Origin: an uncultured Bacteroidota bacterium
GTDB lineage: Bacteria; Bacteroidota; Bacteroidia; Chitinophagales; LD1
Assembly: GCA_937894725.1 (NCBI GenBank)
Contig: CALAYL010000071.1
Location: forward strand, 1 to 59,741
Direction of reading: 5' to 3'
Length of the DNA stretch: 59,741 nt
The translations under genes and the position numbers were made by a program. The notes below the pieces were generated by a model, which saw only the letters and a list, made by a program, of their open reading frames with translations, was not told where the DNA came from and made no database searches. Positions 16,676 to 23,798 of this stretch are shown piece by piece (the stretch's first letter is position 1; every line of letters starts with the position of its first letter).

Positions 16676-16694
16676 CGAATCCCTTCCTCTCTAC
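16676..16694 (+). repeat. attR: 19-bp tRNA-Ser end repeat
   Basis: Perfect copy of 37-55, lying between the island's nuclease gene and the chromosomal tRNA-Pro/tRNA-Ser(GCT) pair. It is not part of a tRNA gene here, because the preceding sequence has no T-arm 5' strand or variable arm. It is therefore the displaced end created by insertion. Confidence 0.9.
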
Positions 16695-16833
16695 TAATCA
16701 CAGCAACGGTTTACGTTTCTTGTACTTTCCTTTAGTTTCAAATTGGTTTAAAGAGGGTTTAAACATTTTGAGTGGGCGTTGACAAATCAATAATCCCTTT
16801 TTTCTTGTTTTTAGTTTGAATTTTGACTTAAAC

Positions 16834-16867
16834 AAAAAAACGCTCAAGATTTGCATCTTGAACGTTT
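16834..16867 (-). terminator. Terminator of the tRNA-Ser/tRNA-Pro transcript
   Basis: A 13-base stem with one mismatch (16838-16850 with 16855-16867) and a TTGC loop is followed on the minus strand by a run of seven T (GTTTTTTTG). It lies 11 bases beyond the 3' end of tRNA-Pro and matches the direction of both tRNA genes. Confidence 0.8.
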
Positions 16868-16877
16868 AAATTTTGTG

Positions 16878-16952
16878 TCGGGGTACCAAGATTCGAACTT
16901 GGGACCCCCTGGTCCCAAACCAGGTGCGCTAACCGGACTGCGCTACACCCCG
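16878..16952 (-). tRNA. tRNA-Pro(TGG)
   Basis: Read on the minus strand, the acceptor CGGGGTG/TACCCCG, a D-arm, the anticodon arm CCTGG-TTTGGGA-CCAGG with anticodon TGG, a short variable loop and the T-loop TTCGAAT are all present. 75 nt without CCA, which is not encoded. It is followed downstream by an intrinsic terminator and preceded by tRNA-Ser(GCT) on the same strand. Confidence 0.93.
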
Positions 16953-17019
16953 AACTAAAGCGGTTGCAAATTTAGTAATTGCCATGAATAATCAAAGCGA
17001 AATATCTAAACCTACTTTG

Positions 17020-17108
17020 AGGAGAGTCCGGGATTCGAACCCGGGGAGCCAATTTCTCAGCTCGACAATTTAGCAAACTGTTGGTTTCAGCCACTCACCC
17101 AACTCTCC
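17020..17108 (-). tRNA. tRNA-Ser(GCT)
   Basis: On the minus strand, acceptor GGAGAGT/ACTCTCC and a D-arm are followed by anticodon loop TTGCTAA with anticodon GCT. A long class II variable arm comes next, then T-arm CCGGG-TTCGAAT-CCCGG. About 89 nt. CCA is not encoded, and the base after the acceptor stem would be U, which is unusual for serine tRNAs. It is probably cotranscribed with tRNA-Pro. Confidence 0.9.
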
Positions 17109-17273
17109 AAGCTTTACAAAACAAATTGAAATTTGTAGCGTTTCAAACATAAAGAAAAGTAAAAAAAATGTTACTTCCCTATCGTTTGGATGGCAAATAT
17201 ATCTTTTTCCTATAAATCGCGTAAAAAAATGTAAATCTTTATTTACTTTTATTAGGAATCAAAAAAAATAGAG

Positions 17274-17996
17274 ATGAAAGGTTTAAAACTCAATATCGTT
17301 ATCGTTGGTGCATTCATATTGCTCCTGACTGCATCTTCATGCAATAAAGACAAAGAAACAGTCACTATATCGCTCAAACCTACTTTTGGACAAGATGAGC
17401 TCAAATTAAATACTTTTTACACTAAAGACAGTGGCGATTCGTTAAAGATTTCTAAACTAAAACTTTTCCTCTCTGAGGTATCGCTTATAGATAAGGATGG
17501 CAAAAAGACAATGCTTAAAGACCTTGTTTTTTTTAATTTAGTGCAGGGCGAAACCATTAATTTATCGACTATTTCGGACGAGATAAAATCTGGCAGTTTC
17601 ACCAAAGTGTCTTTCAATTTTGGCGCTACTACAGCTCAAAACAATACGGATCCTGCAACTGTGGCTTGCCCAAATCCACTCTGTGCCGACAATGATATGT
17701 GGTGGGGCAGTAGGCTTAAATACACCAATATTAAACTGGAGGGCTTTTCCTCACGCTCTTCGAGTGGGAGCTTTCTATATCATGTAGGTACAAGTGATAA
17801 TTTCCGAAGCTATGTTTTTGAAAAAGAAATCACGGTGTCTGAGGGGAAGGTTGCCCAGCTCAACATTCAATTAGACTTAAAGTCATTGTTAAGCAACTTT
17901 GATATGGCATCTGAAAACGTTACACATACTGATGATTTCCCACTGGTGTCCACAAAATTTGCAAATAAGTTTCAATCAGCACTTACTATTTTATGA
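17274..17996 (+). CDS. MbnP-like periplasmic/lipoprotein copper-binding protein
   Basis: 240 aa. The lipobox TASSC (Cys23) follows a hydrophobic signal, so this is a lipoprotein. The body resembles the MbnP family: an early ISKLKLFLSEVSL strand, FGATTAQNN, then the tryptophan-bearing segment DNDMWWG with W143/W144 and KLEGF, LYHVGTSDNF, and a terminal beta region. C132 and C137 may form a disulfide. In methanobactin systems, MbnP is oxidised at a tryptophan by the di-haem enzyme MbnH and binds copper. Here an MbnH-like gene overlaps the stop codon by four bases (ATGA), so the two are translationally coupled. No methanobactin genes are in the window, so the pair is a stand-alone version. Confidence 0.78.
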   Translation: MKGLKLNIVIVGAFILLLTASSCNKDKETVTISLKPTFGQDELKLNTFYTKDSGDSLKISKLKLFLSEVSLIDKDGKKTMLKDLVFFNLVQGETINLSTISDEIKSGSFTKVSFNFGATTAQNNTDPATVACPNPLCADNDMWWGSRLKYTNIKLEGFSSRSSSGSFLYHVGTSDNFRSYVFEKEITVSEGKVAQLNIQLDLKSLLSNFDMASENVTHTDDFPLVSTKFANKFQSALTIL

Positions 17997-19102
17997 GAAA
18001 ATTGATTTTCCTTTTTTTTGCGTGCACCTCGTTAATTGTTGGTTGTAAAAAAGATCCCCCATTTAAAGGAGAACCCAACCCCTTAGATCCCGACTCCCTT
18101 TATGTAGGCACCCCTTATACATTGCCTGCACTAATCAATAGCGGACTTCGATATCGCAAAATTGTCTCGCCCGCAGATAATCCTATGACTACTGAAGGGG
18201 TGCAATTAGGCCGAATGCTGTTTTATGACCCTGTATTATCGGCAGATAGTACTGTATCTTGTGCATCATGCCATAAACAGCAGTATGGGTTTGGCGACAA
18301 CATTGATTTAAGCACCAGAGTATTTGGGCAAAAGACAACCCGTCACGCATCTACGCTTATTAATCAAGGTATGGACAGACGATTTTTTTGGGATGGACGA
18401 ACTACGACTCTTGAATTTGCAGTAGAGGATGCGCTTAAAGGTGAGCAGTCATTTAGCTTTGCTACTTCATACAACCGACTCAAAAATCAAGAACGATATA
18501 CTTCACTTTTCAAAAAGGCGTTTGGTCGCCCTGGTGATATCACAGAGGCGAATATACACAAAGCGATTGCTCAGTTTCTCCGCTCAATAGTGTCTATAGA
18601 AAGCAAATATGACTTATCGCTCAAAGGACAATATACACTCTCCAGTGAAGAAAAGGCAGGACTAGATATGTTTGTAACCGAAAAAGCAGACTGTTTTCAC
18701 TGCCATGCCGATGGGCCGTACCAGACTTTTGCCAACCAAATTGTGCTTTTTGCAAATAATGGTCTCGATAGCGTCAGTTCTGCTAATGACTTTAAAGATT
18801 TTGGATTAGGTGAGTTTACAAAAAATCAATTCGACAATGGTAGATTCAAAATACCGACCTTACGTAATATCGAAAAATCAGCCCCTTATATGCACGATGG
18901 TAGATTCAAAACACTCGAAGAGGTAGTCGATTTTTACAGCACTGGTGTAAAACGTGCGCCTACCACAGACCCACTTATGACCCATGCAGGACAAGGTGGC
19001 ATACAACTTACCGCTACCGAAAAAGGACAGCTGATTGCTTTTTTGAAAACGCTTACAGATGTAGGCTTTGAGACCAATCCTGCATATAGCAATCCATTTT
19101 AA
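17993..19102 (+). CDS. Di-haem cytochrome c peroxidase/MbnH-like lipoprotein
   Basis: 369 aa. Lipobox with Cys18 (LIVGC). Two haem c-binding sites: C90-A-S-C93-H94 and C234-F-H-C237-H238. Also visible are GVQLGRMLFYDP, FWDGR and PYMHDGRF, typical of the di-haem peroxidase/MauG superfamily, with MHDGR supplying a possible distal Met ligand. It should be exported and anchored in the periplasm. The four-base overlap with the upstream MbnP-like gene argues that this enzyme modifies that partner (tryptophan oxidation in the characterised MbnH/MbnP pair) rather than being a general peroxide scavenger. Confidence 0.88.
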   Translation: MRKLIFLFFACTSLIVGCKKDPPFKGEPNPLDPDSLYVGTPYTLPALINSGLRYRKIVSPADNPMTTEGVQLGRMLFYDPVLSADSTVSCASCHKQQYGFGDNIDLSTRVFGQKTTRHASTLINQGMDRRFFWDGRTTTLEFAVEDALKGEQSFSFATSYNRLKNQERYTSLFKKAFGRPGDITEANIHKAIAQFLRSIVSIESKYDLSLKGQYTLSSEEKAGLDMFVTEKADCFHCHADGPYQTFANQIVLFANNGLDSVSSANDFKDFGLGEFTKNQFDNGRFKIPTLRNIEKSAPYMHDGRFKTLEEVVDFYSTGVKRAPTTDPLMTHAGQGGIQLTATEKGQLIAFLKTLTDVGFETNPAYSNPF

Positions 19103-19105
19103 ATA

Positions 19106-20149
19106 CTAGACCGCAGGCTCTTGCTGACTTAAGCAATGAAAACTTCCCAAACCCCAAATTATATCGGTAGAATCTAGTCCTACTATTTTACGTGTTTTGA
19201 AACAATCTTGTAAAATCATTAAGGCCTTTTCATCATTTTTTGTATCTCGAAAAGTAGGCACTACTACCACTTCATTGGCAATATAAAAATTAGCATACGA
19301 TGCGGGCAAACGCTGGTCATCATATACAACAGCCGCAGGCATTGGTAGTTCTACAATATTGAGCTGCTTCCCATTTTCAAGACGCATTTTTTTGAGTTTA
19401 TCTAAATTTTCTTTTAATAGTGTATAGTTTTCATCGATTTTGTTTTCTTCAATCACCGTCACCACTGTGCTTTCATCTACAAAACGGGTAATGTCATCAA
19501 CATGCCCATCGGTATCATCGCCCACGATCCCCTCGCCTAGCCACAAGATGTTTTCGACATTATAGAAGTCTATGAGGTATTGTTCGATTTGACATTTTGA
19601 TAGATTTGGGTTTCTATTTTTGTTGAGCAAACAAGCCGTAGTGGTTAGCAAGGTACCTTTTCCATTAATCTCCACACTGCCACCTTCCATCACTATACCT
19701 GGATGAAAAACTTCCAACCCAAACTCCTTGCCTATCAAGGTAGGAATCACATCATCTAAATCGTAAGGGGGATATTTATCGCCCCAAGCATTGTAGCCCC
19801 AATCGACAATTGCTTTTTTCTTTTGAGCATAGTTGACTACATATGCTGGACCATGATCTCTACACCAAGCATCGTTGGTAGGATGAAAATAAAATTCGAC
19901 ATTTTGCAACTGCCCATTAGCGGATAAAAGGTGTTTCTCCGCAAATGATTTCATCACTTCATCAGCTACATTGATACGCACTTTTTGCGATTTGGCTACC
20001 TCCCCTATGAATTTTGCATAGATGGGATAAATTGCATTTATTTTGCCAGGCCATGAGGCCTCTTTATGCGGCCACGATAGCCACATAGCTTCTTGCGGAG
20101 CAAACTCTGCTGGAAAGTAAAGTTGGAGTGATTTTGGTGTAGTTGACAT
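19106..20149 (-). CDS. Agmatine deiminase family protein
   Basis: 347 aa from the ATG at 20149 (a TTG nine bases upstream is less likely). Family landmarks are FAPQEAMWLSWPH near the N-terminus, the substrate-binding WCRDHGP, a central EGGS (GIVMEGGSVEINGKG), GDDTDGHVDD, and the catalytic cysteine in GSFHCLSQQEP at the C-terminus. The enzyme hydrolyses agmatine to N-carbamoylputrescine and ammonia (agmatine deiminase/bacterial PAD-like fold). An arginine decarboxylase that would make agmatine is encoded at 36222-37613. It converges with the MbnH-like gene with only three bases between stop codons. Confidence 0.9.
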   Translation of the reverse strand: MSTTPKSLQLYFPAEFAPQEAMWLSWPHKEASWPGKINAIYPIYAKFIGEVAKSQKVRINVADEVMKSFAEKHLLSANGQLQNVEFYFHPTNDAWCRDHGPAYVVNYAQKKKAIVDWGYNAWGDKYPPYDLDDVIPTLIGKEFGLEVFHPGIVMEGGSVEINGKGTLLTTTACLLNKNRNPNLSKCQIEQYLIDFYNVENILWLGEGIVGDDTDGHVDDITRFVDESTVVTVIEENKIDENYTLLKENLDKLKKMRLENGKQLNIVELPMPAAVVYDDQRLPASYANFYIANEVVVVPTFRDTKNDEKALMILQDCFKTRKIVGLDSTDIIWGLGSFHCLSQQEPAV

Positions 20150-20264
20150 AGTACGCAAAGCTATAAAACTACCGATAATTTACTAGTGAGTTGAAAATGG
20201 CTCGACTTGCAGAAAGTGCATTTTGAATAAAATTTTTACCTTTCATGCAAAATAAAGTAGTTCA

Positions 20265-21269
20265 ATGAATATTATCATTCCAATGGCAGGCTGGGGTACT
20301 CGCCTGCGCCCACACACACTCACCATTCCAAAACCTATGTTGCCCATAGCAGGCAAGCCGATAGTGCATCGACTGGTAGAGGATTTGATGAAAAGCGCAG
20401 ATGAAAAAGTAGAAAATATTGTTTTTATTATACGTGAGGATTTTGGCTCTGCCATACCCGAACAACTGCTGGCCATAGCAGCCGAAAATGGCGCAAAAGG
20501 GCATATTCGTTTTCAAGAAGAACCACTTGGTACTGCTCATGCTATTCTTTGTGCTGGCGAGTTTTTGGAAAGTAAAGTTGTTGTTGGTTTTGCCGATACC
20601 CTTTTCAAAATGAATTTCAAAATAGACAGTTCGAAAGACGGTATTATTTTTGTACAAAAAGTAGCAGATCCTTCTGCTTTTGGGGTAGTAAAGCTAGATG
20701 CGAATGGTATAATTACTGATTTTATAGAAAAGCCAAAAGAGTTCGTTTCAGACCTTGCTATCATTGGCATCTACTATTTTAGAGAAGGGGGTCAACTCCG
20801 AGCAGAAATGCAATATCTTGTTGATAACGACTTGAAAGAAAAAGGCGAGTTTCAGCTCACCAATGCCATGGAAAACATGAAGCAAAAAGGTGCGAAATTT
20901 GAGAAGGGCGAAGTAGCAGATTGGCTAGATTGTGGCAATAAAAACGCTACAGTAGATACAAATAAAACCTATCTCGACTATTTAAAAAATGAATCGCTAG
21001 TAGCTAAAGACGTAATAGTTGAAAATAGTGTGATTATTGCTCCTTCGTTTATAGCATCTGGTGTGAAACTGACTAATAGCGTAGTAGGGCCATATGCTTC
21101 GATAGGCAAGAACACCGAAATTGAAAATTCGATAATCAAAAACTCAATTTTACAATCTAACTCCAGCATAAAAAATAAGTTAATTGACCATTCGATGGTA
21201 GGAAATAATGTTAAGTTAGTAGGTAAATTTGAAGACCTAAGTATAGGCGATTACACCACTTTAGCATAA
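20265..21269 (+). CDS. NDP-sugar pyrophosphorylase (nucleotidyltransferase)
   Basis: 334 aa. The N-terminal nucleotidyltransferase domain (about 1-235) starts PMAGWGTRLRP (the G-x-G-x-R-x-x-P signature) followed by IPKPMLPIAGKP. FIEKP and DWLDCGN are also typical of glucose-1-phosphate nucleotidyltransferases. The C-terminal about 90 residues (VIIAPSFIASGVKL, NSVVGPYASIGKN, IENSIIKNS) are hexapeptide repeats forming a left-handed beta-helix. It should activate a sugar phosphate for cell-envelope polysaccharide synthesis. The nucleotide and sugar cannot be fixed from sequence. A TPR gene follows after six bases in the same operon. Confidence 0.85.
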   Translation: MNIIIPMAGWGTRLRPHTLTIPKPMLPIAGKPIVHRLVEDLMKSADEKVENIVFIIREDFGSAIPEQLLAIAAENGAKGHIRFQEEPLGTAHAILCAGEFLESKVVVGFADTLFKMNFKIDSSKDGIIFVQKVADPSAFGVVKLDANGIITDFIEKPKEFVSDLAIIGIYYFREGGQLRAEMQYLVDNDLKEKGEFQLTNAMENMKQKGAKFEKGEVADWLDCGNKNATVDTNKTYLDYLKNESLVAKDVIVENSVIIAPSFIASGVKLTNSVVGPYASIGKNTEIENSIIKNSILQSNSSIKNKLIDHSMVGNNVKLVGKFEDLSIGDYTTLA

Positions 21270-21275
21270 AAGCAG

Positions 21276-23012
21276 ATGCATACTTACATAAAATACCTCG
21301 CAGCTTCGCTGTTGATTTTTTCCTTCACAATGCAAATCCATGCAAAGGATAAAGGAAAGAAAAAAGCCAAACATACACTTACAGAAGAGCAACTGTCAAA
21401 AGTAACTATTCTGCTACTCGATGCAGAGAAAGCAAAACTTATTGAAGACTTTCCTGATGCGATAACTAAGTATAATGAAATATTAGAGATAGATAAGAAA
21501 AATGATAATGCGTATTACCAATTGGCCGCATTACATTTCGCTACAAATAAACTCAATGATGCGGAATTTGAAGCAGAACAAGCGATAAAAATAAACGCTG
21601 AAAACAAGTGGTACTGGGAACTTTTAGCAAAAATCCAGATGAAATCTGAAAACTCAAAAGCTGCTATTAAAACCTACGAGAGCTTGATACAAAAATACCC
21701 GCTCGATGCGGATAATTATTTCGATTTGGCTTATCTCTATTTGCAGTCAAACCAACCACAGAATGCTATAAGAACCTACGATCAGTTTGAAAAGAACTTT
21801 GGGGTAGAAGAAAGTGTAATTTTGCAAAAAGAGCGGATTTATTTGAAGCTAAATCAATTTGATAAAGCAGTAGGCGAAGTACAAAAACTAGTAGATGCCT
21901 ATCCTGATGATGTGCAGTATCTAGGTATGATGGCAGAACTATACGCACTAAATGGAAAGAAAGAAAAAGCCGTAGTTTACTATGAGAAAATCTTAAAAAT
22001 AGAACCAGAAAACGCTCAAGCGTTGCTCGCTGTAGCAGATATAGATGCTGCCAAAGGTGACACCACAGCTAGACTAGAGAGTATGCGAAAGATTTTTGCC
22101 AATCCAAATCTAAATATAGATGCAAAAGTGAGAATGCTCTATCCCTACATTCAATATTACGATTTGAGAAAAGATAAAATCTCCGAGGCGCAAGATTTGG
22201 CGACTATCTTAGCGACTACTCACCCAGATGAGTCAAAGGCATTTGCAATCAAAGGTGATGTCTATTATATAGATAAAAAAGATAGCTTGGCGCTTCCTGC
22301 ATATCTAAAAGCGATAGAACTTAGAAAAGATGTGTTTCCAGTTTGGCAACAAGTATTGAGTATATACAGTAGCAAATCTGATTGGACTGAATTAAAAAAT
22401 GTATCAACAGAAGCATTGGAGTATTTCCCCAACCAAGCCATTATTTATTTCTTTAAAGGCAATGCTGAAAACCAACTCAAAGACTACGAAAAAGCATTAA
22501 AGTCATATACCAAAGGAGAGAGAATGAGTGGAGAAAACAACTTTTTGAGAGCACAGTTTTTTGCCAATATGGGCGATATTTATCAAACTTTAAAAAATCA
22601 CGAAGCTTCTGATTCTGCATACGAAAATGCGCTCAAATACAATCCAGACAACGCTTATGCACTCAATAACTACAGCTACTACCTTTCTTTGAGAAAACAA
22701 AACCTTATTAAAGCAAAGCAAATGTCGGCCTATTCAAACAAACTAGACCCAGACAATGGCTCCTTTGAAGACACCTATGCCTGGATATTGTTTGAACTCG
22801 GAGAATATAAAGAGGCCAAAATATGGCAAGAAAAAGCACTAAAATCGGATAGAGCCAATGCTACTCTACTAGAACATTTTGGCGATATTTTAATAAAATT
22901 GGGTGAAGAAGAAAAAGCAATCGAACAATGGAAAAAGGCGAAAGAGGCAGGCTCTGATTCAAAAACAATAGATCAAAAAATCGCTACTAAATCGTATATC
23001 GAAGCAGAATAA
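21276..23012 (+). CDS. Exported tetratricopeptide-repeat protein
   Basis: 578 aa. A signal peptide (MHTYIKYLAASLLIFSFTMQIHA) is followed by a lysine-rich linker and then near-continuous TPR units of 34 residues, with the typical A-x-x-x-Y/A-x-x-A-L and DNAYALNNYSYYL patterns. The family serves as a periplasmic or outer-membrane-associated protein-interaction scaffold. It is cotranscribed with the sugar nucleotidyltransferase upstream and ends just before a strong terminator, so a role in envelope assembly is plausible, but no partner is indicated. Confidence 0.85.
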   Translation: MHTYIKYLAASLLIFSFTMQIHAKDKGKKKAKHTLTEEQLSKVTILLLDAEKAKLIEDFPDAITKYNEILEIDKKNDNAYYQLAALHFATNKLNDAEFEAEQAIKINAENKWYWELLAKIQMKSENSKAAIKTYESLIQKYPLDADNYFDLAYLYLQSNQPQNAIRTYDQFEKNFGVEESVILQKERIYLKLNQFDKAVGEVQKLVDAYPDDVQYLGMMAELYALNGKKEKAVVYYEKILKIEPENAQALLAVADIDAAKGDTTARLESMRKIFANPNLNIDAKVRMLYPYIQYYDLRKDKISEAQDLATILATTHPDESKAFAIKGDVYYIDKKDSLALPAYLKAIELRKDVFPVWQQVLSIYSSKSDWTELKNVSTEALEYFPNQAIIYFFKGNAENQLKDYEKALKSYTKGERMSGENNFLRAQFFANMGDIYQTLKNHEASDSAYENALKYNPDNAYALNNYSYYLSLRKQNLIKAKQMSAYSNKLDPDNGSFEDTYAWILFELGEYKEAKIWQEKALKSDRANATLLEHFGDILIKLGEEEKAIEQWKKAKEAGSDSKTIDQKIATKSYIEAE

Positions 23013-23031
23013 AACACAATCCATCACTTGT

Positions 23032-23068
23032 AAAAAGGGCTGTTTACATTTTGTAAACAGCCCTTTTT
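23032..23068. terminator. Bidirectional terminator between convergent genes
   Basis: A perfect 17-base inverted repeat (AAAAAGGGCTGTTTACA with TGTAAACAGCCCTTTTT) over a three-base loop. A- and T-runs at both sides let it serve the TPR gene on the + strand and the DUF5606 gene on the - strand. Confidence 0.92.
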
Positions 23069-23089
23069 AATATCGCGAACATAACAGAC

Positions 23090-23686
23090 TTAAGAAGCCT
23101 TACGGGGAGTTGTTATCTTTTTAGGTGCAACGTTTGTTTTAGGTGCAGCTGTTTTTGTTTTAGTAGTGGCGGCTTTTACTTTTGTAGGCTTTACATCTTT
23201 TGCATCATCAGCCACAGCTTTTTTAGTTGCTTTTTTAGGCTTTTCAGTTGCATCAGTCACATCTTCATTAGTTTCTGCTACTACTTCCTCGCCATTTAGC
23301 AACTCATCTATCAATTTATTTGAGTCTAATATAGCGTACCACTTTACCAATTTTTTCATATCGCTTACATATACTTTCTCTGTATCATATGCGGGAATAA
23401 TAGAACCGAAATATTTCTTCAAATCCGCCTCTGAAGCATTTGAGGCTACTGGAGGATTTTTAGCAAATTGCTTTTTCATTTCAGCCAACACTTCTTTGAG
23501 TGCGATAGGCTCATCTGTGGTATAAATGGTGATGTTGTCTAGTGTGCTAAACATATGCGTACGACCCGAGATAAATTGCGTCTTGCTATCTACCAAAGAT
23601 TTTACGATTAAGCCATCTTGCTTTTTGCCAATCACCTGAAAAATGCCAGGCATTTGAGATACGGATACGATTTCTGCTAACTGCAT
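23090..23686 (-). CDS. DUF5606 protein with histone-H1-like basic tail
   Basis: 198 aa from the ATG at 23686. An upstream extension to 23854 would overlap uvrB and adds non-conserved sequence. The N-terminal about 130 residues (MQLAEIVSVSQMPGIFQVIG, then LVDSKTQFISGRTHMFSTLDNI and KKYFGSIIPAYDTEKVYVSDMKKLVKWY) are the DUF5606 domain typical of Bacteroidota. After an acidic linker, the last about 55 residues are low-complexity K/A/T/P (KPKKATKKAV, AATTKTKTAAPK), like bacterial histone-H1-like tails. This suggests binding to nucleic acid or another polyanion. Function is unknown. It diverges from uvrB. Confidence 0.8.
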   Translation of the reverse strand: MQLAEIVSVSQMPGIFQVIGKKQDGLIVKSLVDSKTQFISGRTHMFSTLDNITIYTTDEPIALKEVLAEMKKQFAKNPPVASNASEADLKKYFGSIIPAYDTEKVYVSDMKKLVKWYAILDSNKLIDELLNGEEVVAETNEDVTDATEKPKKATKKAVADDAKDVKPTKVKAATTKTKTAAPKTNVAPKKITTPRKAS

Positions 23687-23798
23687 GTATTGAATTTTTT
23701 GGACTGCAAATATAACATTTTTAAAACTATCTAATAATAGCCTTGTTTTTTTTAAGTATAAAAGCTGATTACAAAAAGCTTTGCTATTTTTAGCCTCC

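Larger units (their letters stand above)
37..16694. mobile_element. Genomic island integrated at tRNA-Ser(GGA)
   Basis: The island is bounded by a perfect 19-bp direct repeat of the tRNA-Ser 3' end (37-55 and 16676-16694). It starts with a tyrosine integrase reading inward and carries identical arm-type box pairs near both ends. Cargo comprises two HTH proteins, a RepA/RecA-like ATPase, a type III restriction-modification pair, a large T9SS surface protein, several unknown proteins and a nuclease. No relaxase, coupling protein, mating-pore or phage structural gene is visible, so it looks like a non-conjugative integrative element that would need help to move. About 16.6 kb long. Boundaries are seen directly; mobility is inferred. 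Confidence 0.88.

Noticed and set aside
16695..16877. Island genes beyond the right att copy
   Set aside because: The sequence after 16694 contains only the tRNA terminator and no arm boxes or coding sequence, so the boundary was kept at 16694.
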